Positions 1 to 5,340 are shown, numbered from the stretch's first letter. The stretch is DNA of 5,340 nt from Verrucomicrobiota bacterium (GCA_003217835.1 QHMQ01000126.1:1-5340), one strand, 5' to 3'. Program-made: numbers and translations. The notes: generated by a model from the letters alone, not told the origin.

Positions 1-774
1 CGTGTTTCGATAAGTCATCGAAAATGATGAGCGCATCCATGCCATTATCCATGAACCATTCGCCCATGGCCGCACCGGCAAAGGGCGCGAGATACTGATT
101 GGTAGCTGAGTCGGATGCCGGCGCGGAAATGATCGTCGTGTACGGCATGGCTTCTTCTTTTTCGAGAACCGCGAGCGCCCGAGATAATCTTTCAACCCTC
201 CTTTTTCACCCGCTTTGTTGAGTCGCGCTTGACTGATGATGGTGTCGATCGCGATTGTGGTTTTACCGGTGGCGCGGTCACCAATGATCAGCTCCCGCTG
301 TCCGCGACCAATCGGAATCATCGCGTCAATTGCCATGATACCGGTTTGCACCGGTTGACTGACGCTGCGTCGTTTAATCACGCCCGGCGCGATTTTTTCC
401 AGGGGATAAAATGAGTCGGTCTTGATTGGACCTTTGCCATCCAATGGCTGACCCAACGTATTAACGACGCGCCCGAGCAAGGCTTTGCCCACCGGGACCT
501 GCAAAAGTTTTCCGGTGGTTTTTACTTCGTCGCCCTCTGCGACTTTTGTGCTTTCACCCAGCAAAATGGCGCCCACTTCGGTTTCTTCCAGATTTAATGC
601 CAGACCAAACACTCCGTTGGGAAACTCGATCATCTCATTGAGCATGACGTCGCTAAGACCTTCAATACGCGCGACACCGTCGCCGGTTTCGCGCACGACA
701 CCCACGTTGCTTCTTGTGGTAGATGTTTTTAGTCCGTCAATTTTTGTTTCGATCTCTTCGAGTATGCTGCTCAT
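1..774 (-). CDS. atpA: ATP synthase F1 subunit alpha, 3' partial, internally deleted and frameshifted
   Basis: Alpha carries the non-catalytic nucleotide sites of the F1 head. The ATG at 774-772 opens a frame whose first 197 residues are clearly AtpA: RVVNTLGQPLDGKGP near 102-116, PIGRGQRELIIGDRATGKT with the Walker A motif GDRATGKT at 165-172, and the helix after it. The short N-terminal helix (SILEEIETKI) that normally contacts delta is present. After Y197 this frame stays open to the window edge but encodes unrelated residues (SRFSKKKKPCRTRR). Homology resumes in another minus frame (codons ending at base 2) with SRALAVLEKEEAMPYTT, QYLAPFAGAAMGEWF and the Walker B region ALIIFDDLSKH. The CIYVAIGQK block expected between the two parts is absent, so bases are missing rather than merely shifted. 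The gene starts 12 bases after the atpH stop and has no obvious Shine-Dalgarno sequence, which suggests translational coupling. The C-terminal half lies outside the window. Confidence 0.93.
   Translation of the reverse strand, partial: MSSILEEIETKIDGLKTSTTRSNVGVVRETGDGVARIEGLSDVMLNEMIEFPNGVFGLALNLEETEVGAILLGESTKVAEGDEVKTTGKLLQVPVGKALLGRVVNTLGQPLDGKGPIKTDSFYPLEKIAPGVIKRRSVSQPVQTGIMAIDAMIPIGRGQRELIIGDRATGKTTIAIDTIISQARLNKAGEKGGLKDYLGRSRFSKKKKPCRTRRSFPRRHPTQLPISISRPLPVRPWANGSWIMAWMRSSFSMTYRNT
170..192 (-). other. Deletion and frameshift junction inside atpA
   Basis: On the minus strand the codons for GEKGGLKDY end at base 184, in the frame set by the atpA start. The codons for ALAVLEKEE, starting at 172 or just upstream, lie in the -1 frame relative to it. 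Aligned by eye to E. coli AtpA, about 14 to 16 residues are missing between them (the equivalent of KCIYVAIGQKASTI). Restoring the frame requires the missing length to be 3n+1 bases, so roughly 43 to 49 bases; this is an estimate from family knowledge. No obvious direct repeat flanks the junction in what remains. Confidence 0.8.
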
Positions 775-786
775 GGTTTTGGGTGA

Positions 787-1179
787 TTAAAGTTGTTGCT
801 GGAGGCGTTCGAGCCGACCGCGCACGGTGCCGTCCCAAACGTCACTGCCGACTTGAATGCGCATTCCGCCAAGAAGCTGAGGATTGACGACGAACTCTGT
901 TGCCAAATCGTTGCCGTATTTCTTTTTGAGGTTCGCGACGAGCGTTGAACCGGCTTCCGAATCTAACTCGCTTGCTGTCTCGACCCGGGCACGGCGTTTT
1001 TCCACCTCCAGTCGAAGGAGGCGCCGGTAGTTTTTCAAGACGGCGATATAATTGCGCGGCTTTCGCGCGATGAGTGATTCGACGAGCGATGCAATCCGGC
1101 CATGATCGAGCTGCCCGTCAGTAAAGCTTGCCGTGAGCATTGCTCGCGAGAGTCTGCGAATTTCCTTGTTGATCTTCAT
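787..1179 (-). CDS. atpH: ATP synthase F1 subunit delta, short form
   Basis: Delta joins the b-subunit stalk to the top of the alpha3beta3 head, as part of the stator. The C-terminus is diagnostic: NPQLLGGMRIQVGSDVWDG followed by TVRGRLERLQQQL matches the conserved delta signature (GG-x-I-x-VG-x-x-x-DG-[ST]-VRGRLERL). The protein has 130 residues, against about 175 to 180 in E. coli and most bacteria. The missing part falls in the N-terminal helical domain: a first helix (KEIRRLSRAMLTASF) is followed directly by what look like the last two helices (LVESLIARKPRNYIAVLKNY onward). I believe this short form occurs in related verrucomicrobial operons, but I cannot check that here. The start ATG shares its A with the TGA stop of atpF (TGATG), so translation is probably coupled; no strong Shine-Dalgarno sequence is visible. 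The stop is TAA. Confidence 0.95.
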   Translation of the reverse strand: MKINKEIRRLSRAMLTASFTDGQLDHGRIASLVESLIARKPRNYIAVLKNYRRLLRLEVEKRRARVETASELDSEAGSTLVANLKKKYGNDLATEFVVNPQLLGGMRIQVGSDVWDGTVRGRLERLQQQL

Positions 1180-1751
1180 CAGGCTAGTTGACGAGCTGTT
1201 TCTTCCTGTAATCGCCGTTGGTCCTCGGAAGTAAGCACCTTGCCGGTAACCTTTGCAGTTGTCTCGACCACGAGCCGCCCAAGCTCGCGCTTCAAAGATT
1301 CCATGGTGCGCTCATGTTCGATCGCGCCGGTTTCGCGTGCTTTCGTAATAATTTGCTCCGCCGCCGCAATCGCTTCCTGTTGTTTGCGCTCGGCGAGGTG
1401 TGCGCTGCTTTCGCGCGCCTCATCGATCATTTTTTGCGCCTCAGCATTTGCCTTGGCCAGGATGTCTGCGTGTCGTTGTTCCGCTTCAGCGAGTTGTTTC
1501 TTGATTTTCTCTGCATTCAATAATCCTTCCGCAATGCGCTGCCGGCGCTCTTCCAGCACACCGAGGATCGGTTTGTAAGCGAACCGACGCAAAAGGAATG
1601 CGACAATCGCAAAACTGATGACTTGGGATAGAAACAGCCAGGGGTTCCAGCCGAAGGTGTCGGCCACGTCGTGCAACATGTCTGTAAAACCTCCGTTCGT
1701 AACAGCAATCATCACATTCATAACGCGAATTCCAGGCGCGACGGCACTCAC
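1179..1751 (-). CDS. atpF: ATP synthase F0 subunit b (start uncertain)
   Basis: Subunit b is the peripheral stalk. It has one membrane helix and a long coiled coil that holds the F1 head through delta. In the longest reading (190 aa, GTG start) the membrane segment is about residues 38-57 (WLFLSQVISFAIVAFLL), followed by the conserved RRFAYKPILGVLEERR. A charged Ala/Glu/Lys/Gln-rich coiled coil runs from about 65 to 160, and the C-terminal part VVETTAKVTGKVLTSEDQRR is the usual delta-contacting end. The GTG at 1751-1749 has no well-placed ribosome site. In-frame ATGs occur at residues 11, 14 and 25. The last (1679-1677) is preceded by GGAGG at a 10-base distance and would give 166 aa, close to the family norm. 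However, residues just before it (GGFTD) look compatible with coding, so I keep the longest frame. The gene lies 18 bases after atpE and overlaps atpH by one base. Confidence 0.95.
   Translation of the reverse strand: MSAVAPGIRVMNVMIAVTNGGFTDMLHDVADTFGWNPWLFLSQVISFAIVAFLLRRFAYKPILGVLEERRQRIAEGLLNAEKIKKQLAEAEQRHADILAKANAEAQKMIDEARESSAHLAERKQQEAIAAAEQIITKARETGAIEHERTMESLKRELGRLVVETTAKVTGKVLTSEDQRRLQEETARQLA
1690..1694 (-). promoter_or_regulatory. Shine-Dalgarno GGAGG that may set the atpF start
   Basis: The minus strand reads ACGGAGGTTTTACAGACATG, the strongest purine-rich ribosome site in the atp part of the window. It sits 10 bases ahead of the ATG at 1679-1677, inside the longest atpF frame. 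That is slightly longer than the usual spacing. It also encodes Gly-Gly of NGGFTD if translation starts upstream, so it could be a coincidence of codon choice. Confidence 0.45.
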
Positions 1752-1769
1752 CTTCGGCGCTGAGAAATC

Positions 1770-1985
1770 TTAGTGAGGAAGAAGGTAGAGCGCGTAGAAA
1801 ACAATCGCCTCAGTGAAAGCGATCGCCAGGATCGCCTGCACCAGAATCGGTGTCGCTGCGCCCGGATTTCGCCCGACTGCGGACGCCGCGCCCAACCCGG
1901 TCAGGCCAACGCCAATACCTGCGCCCATGGCTGCAAGTCCCACGTGAATGCTTCCGCTCATCTCTGCCAGTAATGGTAGTATCAT
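1770..1985 (-). CDS. atpE: ATP synthase F0 subunit c (proteolipid rotor ring)
   Basis: Subunit c forms the membrane rotor ring that carries ions past subunit a. This 71-residue protein is a two-helix hairpin. Helix 1 carries the GxGxGxG packing motif (G21, G23, G25, G27), the polar loop is R39-N40-P41, and helix 2 (ILVQAILAIAFTEAIVFYA) carries the ion-binding carboxylate E59. Aligned by eye with the Na+ ring of Ilyobacter tartaricus, the Na+-ligand glutamine of helix 1 is Leu28 here and the serine after the glutamate is Ala60, so I infer proton coupling. The start is ATG at 1985-1983, and an alternative in-frame ATG is at residue 9. No Shine-Dalgarno sequence precedes the first start; instead there is an A-rich leader. 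The gene is 62 bases after atpB and 18 bases before the longest atpF frame. Confidence 0.97.
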   Translation of the reverse strand: MILPLLAEMSGSIHVGLAAMGAGIGVGLTGLGAASAVGRNPGAATPILVQAILAIAFTEAIVFYALYLLPH

Positions 1986-2009
1986 ATTTTTTGTTTCGTT
2001 TCTTTTTGG
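1986..2009 (-). promoter_or_regulatory. A-rich leader upstream of atpE
   Basis: Just before the atpE ATG the minus strand is almost entirely A with isolated C and G bases (AAAAAGAAACG, then AAACAAAAAAT) and has no GGAG-type site. Subunit c is needed in about ten copies per enzyme. In E. coli, atpE has a known unstructured A/U-rich translation enhancer upstream. By analogy this leader may raise initiation on atpE; that role is inference. Confidence 0.35.
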
Positions 2010-2027
2010 CCGTCGTCGCAGTTCATC

Positions 2028-2039
2028 GCGACCAGTCGC
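2028..2039 (-). repeat. Small perfect inverted repeat between atpB and atpE
   Basis: The plus strand gcgaccagtcgc is a perfect 5-bp inverted repeat around a 2-base centre (in practice a 4-bp stem with a 4-base loop). It lies between the atpB stop and the atpE leader. It has no following T run in the direction of transcription, so it is not an intrinsic terminator. It could be a small intercistronic hairpin affecting mRNA processing, or chance. Confidence 0.25.
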
Positions 2040-2047
2040 CGAAATCT

Positions 2048-2944
2048 TTAGAGTTGTGGTTCGTGTCCCGGCTGATGTTGGGCAATCAAAAGCGTGAAGA
2101 CGGCCGTCAACAACATAAAAACGAGCGCCTGCACGACTCCGACCAACACTTCCATAAAATAAAATGGAATTGGAATGAGCCAGGAAAGCGCCGGTACCAT
2201 TGTTGACATCGCTTCCAAAATGCTCTCACCGGCATAAATATTTCCAAAAAGCCGGAAGCTGAGCGAAATCGGCCGGAACAAAATGGAAATAACTTCGAGC
2301 CAGCCTACCATAAAGAAGATGACAATCATGATCACCTTCAAAAACCCGGACGTCTCGCCCTTTGGTCCAAAAATGTGAAGCAGGAATCCTCCGACGCCAT
2401 TTGCCTGGATCGCCCAAATAATCCAAAGCAAAAAGAAGATCGCGGCCATTGCCGTGGTCATATTGAGATCGGCGTTGCCCCCGCGCAGTAGCGGTCGATC
2501 GACATGGAAAACACCGCTCGCGTTGTAATGTCCCCAGCCAATTGTGCCCACGCCAGGAATAAGCCCGAACCAGTTTACAAATAAAATGAAAATGAAAATG
2601 GTGGCAAAGAACCAAAAGGTTTTTCGGACAAGATCGCGTCCGATAATGCTTTCGAGAAAATTATAGAGGCTTTCTACCAGCCATTCCCAAAAATTCTGAG
2701 CGCCGCTCGGGACCGCCTTAATTTTCCGTGTTGCTAACTGGGCAAAAACGATGATCGCCGCCGCGACAATCCATGTCACCAGCATTGAGTTTGTAATCGC
2801 GAACTTTCCGATGCGAACCAGCTCCGCGGGTTTTAATGGCACCGCGGGCTCCACCTCAGCCCCAAAAGCGGATGTTACAAAAACGCATCCGCAAAACAGC
2901 GCGAAGATCGACAATGACAAGCGTGAAAAGAAACAATACTGCAT
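2048..2944 (-). CDS. atpB: ATP synthase F0 subunit a (proton channel)
   Basis: Subunit a provides the two half-channels that pass protons to the c-ring. At 298 residues it is near the upper end of the family because of an N-terminal extension. Residues 1-29 look like a signal peptide (hydrophobic LSIFALFCGCVFVTSAFGA followed by EVEP), and a first membrane helix follows at about 54-70. Family landmarks are visible: FVNWFGLIPG at 122-131, NADLNMTTA at 157-165, the channel segment PISLSFRLFGNIYAGE at 225-240 with the essential arginine at R231, and VQALVFMLLTAVF at 271-283 with Q272 at the conserved glutamine. The start ATG at 2944-2942 has no Shine-Dalgarno sequence in the preceding CCACCAACCGA; the next in-frame Met (residue 54) would cut off the signal peptide. 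It is the first gene of the operon in this window, with no atpI or atpZ directly ahead of it. Confidence 0.97.
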   Translation of the reverse strand: MQYCFFSRLSLSIFALFCGCVFVTSAFGAEVEPAVPLKPAELVRIGKFAITNSMLVTWIVAAAIIVFAQLATRKIKAVPSGAQNFWEWLVESLYNFLESIIGRDLVRKTFWFFATIFIFILFVNWFGLIPGVGTIGWGHYNASGVFHVDRPLLRGGNADLNMTTAMAAIFFLLWIIWAIQANGVGGFLLHIFGPKGETSGFLKVIMIVIFFMVGWLEVISILFRPISLSFRLFGNIYAGESILEAMSTMVPALSWLIPIPFYFMEVLVGVVQALVFMLLTAVFTLLIAQHQPGHEPQL

Positions 2945-2950
2945 TCGGTT

Positions 2951-3020
2951 GGTGGCAAGGTAGCACGGGCATCGTGCCCATGATCTTCTAGGCTGGAAGC
3001 CCCAGAGCCACGAGGCTCTG
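2951..3020 (-). repeat. Dispersed intergenic repeat of the 'HGHDARAT' kind
   Basis: The spacer ahead of atpB contains two hairpins: cacgggca-tcg-tgcccatg at 2964-2982 (8 bp with one mismatch) and cagagcc-acga-ggctctg at 3003-3020 (7 bp, perfect). Between them is a GGCTTCCAGCC-like word on the minus strand. Read on the minus strand this stretch gives DHGHDARAT, a peptide I recognise from spurious ORFs over repeats in Verrucomicrobiota and related genomes. It is therefore probably one copy of a REP-like dispersed repeat, not a gene. The spacer 2945-3077 must also carry or border the atp promoter. The best box pair I see (TTGATC at 3056-3051, TGATAT at 3031-3026) has 19-base spacing and is weak. 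That TGATAT lies in the loop of a third short inverted repeat, cgcgc/gcgcg, at 3021-3038. Confidence 0.6.
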
Positions 3021-3077
3021 CGCGCATATCAAAGCGCGTTTTGCCTCGATGATCAAACAAAATTCTCGAACCGCCCG

Positions 3078-4304
3078 CTATTTTGCCGGCACCTGTTCGG
3101 CAAATTGAGGAGCGAGTTGGGTCACCGGCTTGGCCTCCGCGGGCTCCGCGGCACCATTCAGGACGATCGCTTCTTCATAGAACCATTCCAGCTGATCAAT
3201 TTGTGCTTCCTGTTCAAATCGCTTGATCACTGCTTCGCGCGCGCGCAATCCCATCTCGGTCAGGACGCGAGGCGAACGCGTGATTTCCTGCATGGCGTTG
3301 GCTAACGCGACGTGGTCCTCCTCGGGCACAAGCCACCCGGTGCGTCCATGCTCGACCGCTTCAGGGATTCCACCATGTTGCGTCGCTGCCACCGGCAGTC
3401 CGGTTGCCATCGCTTCAAGAATGGAGTTTGGGACTCCTTCCTGATTTTTATCGGGTGGCATTTCGCTCGGATGGAGAAACAGATGCGAGCTCGCGTAAAG
3501 TTCCATCAGCTTCGGCTGTGATAGAAATCCTATAAAGTGAACGTCCTTGAAAATGCCTAGGCCGGCAGCAAGCATTTCTAATTCCGGCTGTAGCGGCCCC
3601 TTTCCCGCGATATAGAATTTGGCCTGCGGATGATCCTTTTTGAAAATTGCGAACGCGCGCAAACTCGTCGCTACGCCTTTTTTGGGAATCAAGCGACACG
3701 CCTGCATTACTCTCCAGTGGCCATCTTGTGGGGGTTGTCGATCAACGAATGGAAATTCATCCAACGGAACGCCTGTGCGGTTGATACGCAGCTTTTCAGG
3801 CGGACAGCCAAATTCGCTTAGCCGATCAGCAAGTGACTGCGAACGGGCGAAAACTAGCGGCACAGCCTCGAACAGACGTCGCAATTTTTCCGGATAATCC
3901 ACGATATCCTCTTTAATCGCTACATCGGCGCCATGGAAAGATACTACGCATGGTTTGTTCCACTGTTCGATGAACGGGAGCAGGTGCACGCCAGTATGGC
4001 CAAAGTAAATGTGCATGAGATGAGCACCGCGCCGTTCCAGGAGCGAAGCCAGTAGTTGATATTCTCCCCGATAAATAACCGGCGGACGCCGTTTCACGAA
4101 TTTAAGCCACCCGTGGCGCAAAAGGTTCATGCGCTGCGTTGGAATAATTTCGATATCAGGAAAAGGGAAACGTTCTGCATTTTGCAGCTCCTTGGTCATG
4201 ACAAAGGTCTTGACCCGGCGCAGCCCTTTTACCTGCCGGTAGATGTGCAACATCTCCGGCTTGAGAAAGCTCGAGCAATAGCTTGCTATAACACGCTTGG
4301 CCAT
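3078..4304 (-). CDS. Glycosyltransferase, GT4-like (GT-B fold)
   Basis: This 408-residue protein is predicted to transfer a sugar from an activated donor to a glycan or lipid acceptor, probably in cell-surface polysaccharide synthesis; donor and acceptor cannot be read from sequence. The N-terminal Rossmann half holds VVSFHGADV at 120-128. The C-terminal donor-binding half holds ACRLIPKKG at 202-210 (the usual Arg and Lys contacts), YIAGKGPL at 231-238, VHFIGFLSQPKLMELYASS at 255-273, and the E-x7-E signature EGVPNSILE at 289-297 followed by GLPVAATQHGGIPEAV. This pattern resembles WcaL/AmsK-type exopolysaccharide glycosyltransferases. There are no signal peptide or membrane helices, so it is cytoplasmic or peripheral. 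The last 25 or so residues are an Ala/Pro/Glu-rich tail without motifs. The start ATG has AGGA seven bases upstream. The 105-base gap to obgE shows no clear promoter or terminator. The same-strand genes around it are unrelated in function. Confidence 0.93.
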   Translation of the reverse strand: MAKRVIASYCSSFLKPEMLHIYRQVKGLRRVKTFVMTKELQNAERFPFPDIEIIPTQRMNLLRHGWLKFVKRRPPVIYRGEYQLLASLLERRGAHLMHIYFGHTGVHLLPFIEQWNKPCVVSFHGADVAIKEDIVDYPEKLRRLFEAVPLVFARSQSLADRLSEFGCPPEKLRINRTGVPLDEFPFVDRQPPQDGHWRVMQACRLIPKKGVATSLRAFAIFKKDHPQAKFYIAGKGPLQPELEMLAAGLGIFKDVHFIGFLSQPKLMELYASSHLFLHPSEMPPDKNQEGVPNSILEAMATGLPVAATQHGGIPEAVEHGRTGWLVPEEDHVALANAMQEITRSPRVLTEMGLRAREAVIKRFEQEAQIDQLEWFYEEAIVLNGAAEPAEAKPVTQLAPQFAEQVPAK

Positions 4305-4311
4305 AAAGAAG

Positions 4312-4315
4312 TCCT
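4312..4315 (-). promoter_or_regulatory. Shine-Dalgarno AGGA for the glycosyltransferase
   Basis: The minus strand reads CAGGACTTCTTTATG, placing AGGA seven bases before the ATG at 4304-4302. This supports the chosen start of the glycosyltransferase. Confidence 0.6.
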
Positions 4316-4409
4316 GAGTCTGTCTTAGACGGCGTCCTTTGTCTACTTGTTAGTTAGCGGAGTGCTGAGGTTGCGTTCCCTGGAAACAAGGATGTCGAGC
4401 TTGCGCTGG

Positions 4410-5340
4410 TCAGCACCACTTTTCAAGTTTTGTTTTGAAGGCCTCGATCCCTTGGCCCGTTGATGCAGAGACCGGCGCCAGTTCCACCGTAGGGAACGAA
4501 TTTTGCAACGTCTCTAGATTTTCTCGCGCCGCAGGCAAATCTATCTTGTTTGCGATTATGCACCACGGGCGTCCTGACAGTGCCGGATCGTACAAATCAA
4601 TTTCACGGCGAAGGTTTCGCAAGTCCTCGACTGGATTTCGCCCCTCGCTGCCTGCAACATCGACAACGAAAAGCAAGAAAAGACAACGGGTGATGTGCCG
4701 CAGAAAATCGTGTCCCAGACCGAAATCGCGGTGGGCGCCTGCGATTAAGCCCGGAATGTCCGCGATGGTCACTCGACGGTAACCGGGCAATTCAACCACG
4801 CCGATAATTGGGTGCAGGGTCGTGAACGGATATGACGCAACTTTTGGACGCGCAGCAGAAATCCTGCGTAAAAGCGTAGACTTGCCTGCATTTGGATAAC
4901 CAACCAATCCCGCATCCGCAATCGTGCGCAGCTCGAATAGAAAATGTCCTTGCTCGCCTTCTTCGCCCTCCGTGTACTGGCGCGGTGCACGATTGCGCGA
5001 ACTCTTAAAGTGCACATTCCCCTTCCCTCCCGCGCCGCCGCGACAAAGCACGAATTCCTGACCATGATGCGTAAGATCGATAAGTGGCGGAGAGGTTGAT
5101 GGCTCGACGCTCGCATTGACTACATCTTTGTCGGGCGTTTGATGTTTGATGTTCGATGATTGATGATCTCGGCCTTCTTTCCGCAATCCTTGGTCCGCAT
5201 TCCGCGATTCGTAAACAATCGTTCCCACAGGCACCTTCACGATTTTCGCCTGCGCGGAACGCCCGTGCATCTTCTTCCCTTGCCCATGTCCGCCGTTCTT
5301 CGCCTTGATGATTGGCTCGTAAAAAAGATTTGAGAGATTA
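4410..5340 (-). CDS. obgE: Obg/CgtA GTPase, 5' partial
   Basis: Obg is a cytoplasmic GTPase that binds the 50S ribosomal subunit and acts in ribosome assembly and stress response. The frame is open to the window edge; 309 residues are visible and roughly the first 45 (the FxDxxxI/GGDGG part) lie outside. Visible pieces in order are: the end of the Gly-rich Obg domain (NGGHGQGKKMHGR, KVPVGTIVYES, GQEFVLCRGGAGGKGN, RNRAPRQYTEGEEGEQG), then the G domain with G1 GYPNAGKST, switch I SYPFTT, G3 DIPGLIAGA, GLGHDFLRHITRC, G4 NKID and G5 SAST. The protein ends at KLEKWC soon after the G domain, so it lacks the optional OCT tail. The odd feature is about 40 residues between TIVYES and LIDLTHHGQEF, where relatives have a short turn. 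This insertion is low-complexity and repeat-like but keeps the frame. The stop is TGA. Confidence 0.96.
   Translation of the reverse strand, partial: NLSNLFYEPIIKAKNGGHGQGKKMHGRSAQAKIVKVPVGTIVYESRNADQGLRKEGRDHQSSNIKHQTPDKDVVNASVEPSTSPPLIDLTHHGQEFVLCRGGAGGKGNVHFKSSRNRAPRQYTEGEEGEQGHFLFELRTIADAGLVGYPNAGKSTLLRRISAARPKVASYPFTTLHPIIGVVELPGYRRVTIADIPGLIAGAHRDFGLGHDFLRHITRCLFLLFVVDVAGSEGRNPVEDLRNLRREIDLYDPALSGRPWCIIANKIDLPAARENLETLQNSFPTVELAPVSASTGQGIEAFKTKLEKWC
5085..5204 (-). repeat. Low-complexity in-frame insertion within the Obg domain
   Basis: This stretch encodes the extra residues between TIVYES and LIDLTHHGQEF of ObgE. It contains four imperfect 7-bp tandem units on the plus strand (gatgttt, gatgttc, gatgatt, gatgatc at 5141-5168) and a cluster of similar words (ccgcaatcc, ccgcattcc, ccgcgattc) at 5181-5210. 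The peptide includes SSNIKHQTPD, a style typical of translated intergenic simple repeats. It looks like repeat expansion or insertion into a surface loop of the Obg fold; exact edges are uncertain. Confidence 0.6.

Noticed and set aside
150..175. Programmed -1 frameshift at the A-rich run (CTCGAAAAAGAAG) in atpA
   Set aside because: Homology in the second frame already begins upstream of the A run (ALAVL), the first frame is non-homologous before it, and the conserved CIYVAIGQK block is missing altogether. Slippage cannot restore it.
485..790. Plus-strand 101-residue ORF opposite atpA
   Set aside because: It is antisense to a clearly coding region, Ser/Thr/Pro-rich as expected from reverse-frame translation, with no domain features.
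2226..2615. 129-residue minus-strand ORF inside atpB
   Set aside because: It is a shadow frame of atpB with no recognisable motifs; the atpB frame has all the family landmarks.
3003..3020. Perfect 7-bp hairpin as the terminator of the glycosyltransferase
   Set aside because: On the minus strand the stem is followed by GGGGCTTCC and not a T run, so it does not look like an intrinsic terminator; it fits a dispersed repeat better.
3021..3043. cgcgc/gcgcg stem followed by TTTT on the plus strand as a terminator
   Set aside because: No plus-strand gene ends here; the stem is only 5 bp with an 8-base loop, and the T run is four bases.
2875..3060. 61-residue minus-strand ORF over the atpB 5' end and spacer
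   Set aside because: It reads through the repeat and overlaps the atpB signal peptide in another frame; its HGHDARAT peptide is a repeat translation and not a protein.
4305..4409. Possible promoter between obgE and the glycosyltransferase
   Set aside because: TTGTTT and TAACTA words occur, but about 27 bases apart; no convincing box pair or operator was seen.
4769..5116. 115-residue minus-strand ORF inside obgE
   Set aside because: It is an out-of-frame shadow of the Obg and G domains, which are intact in the main frame.

Overview
This window is a single-strand gene block: every supported gene lies on the minus strand. Reading in the direction of transcription (high to low coordinates) it holds the body of obgE (ribosome-assembly GTPase, N-terminus outside the window), a GT4-type glycosyltransferase, and then the first five genes of an F-type ATP synthase operon in the classical order atpB-atpE-atpF-atpH-atpA. 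The atpA gene runs out of the window at base 1; atpG, atpD and atpC would be expected beyond it.

The likely source is a member of the Verrucomicrobiota, possibly a soil lineage. This is an inference from protein style (short delta subunit, subunit a with a signal-peptide-like N-terminus, alpha sequence) and from an intergenic repeat ahead of atpB. Read on the minus strand, that repeat encodes the HGHDARAT-type peptide that I associate with dispersed repeats in verrucomicrobial genomes. No rRNA or marker is present to settle the taxonomy.

Layout: 4410-5340 obgE (5' partial), with an unusual in-frame low-complexity insertion at about 5085-5204 that includes a 7-bp tandem repeat; 4305-4409 short spacer carrying the glycosyltransferase ribosome binding site; 3078-4304 glycosyltransferase; 2945-3077 repeat-bearing spacer that must also hold or border the atp promoter; 2048-2944 atpB; 1986-2047 spacer with a small hairpin and an A-rich leader; 1770-1985 atpE; 1179-1751 atpF; 787-1179 atpH, overlapping atpF by one base; 1-774 atpA.

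How the genes work together: subunits a, c and b form the membrane proton channel, rotor ring and stator stalk. Delta ties b to the alpha3beta3 head, and alpha carries the non-catalytic nucleotide sites. ObgE and the glycosyltransferase have no direct functional tie to the ATP synthase.

The most striking anomaly is in atpA. The conserved block after the Walker A helix is missing, and the reading frame changes at about 170-192, so the upstream and downstream homologous parts lie in different frames. This is either a sequencing or assembly deletion or a real broken gene. I did not find a convincing new biological system; the notable points are the atpA lesion, the short delta subunit, and repeat material in and between genes.
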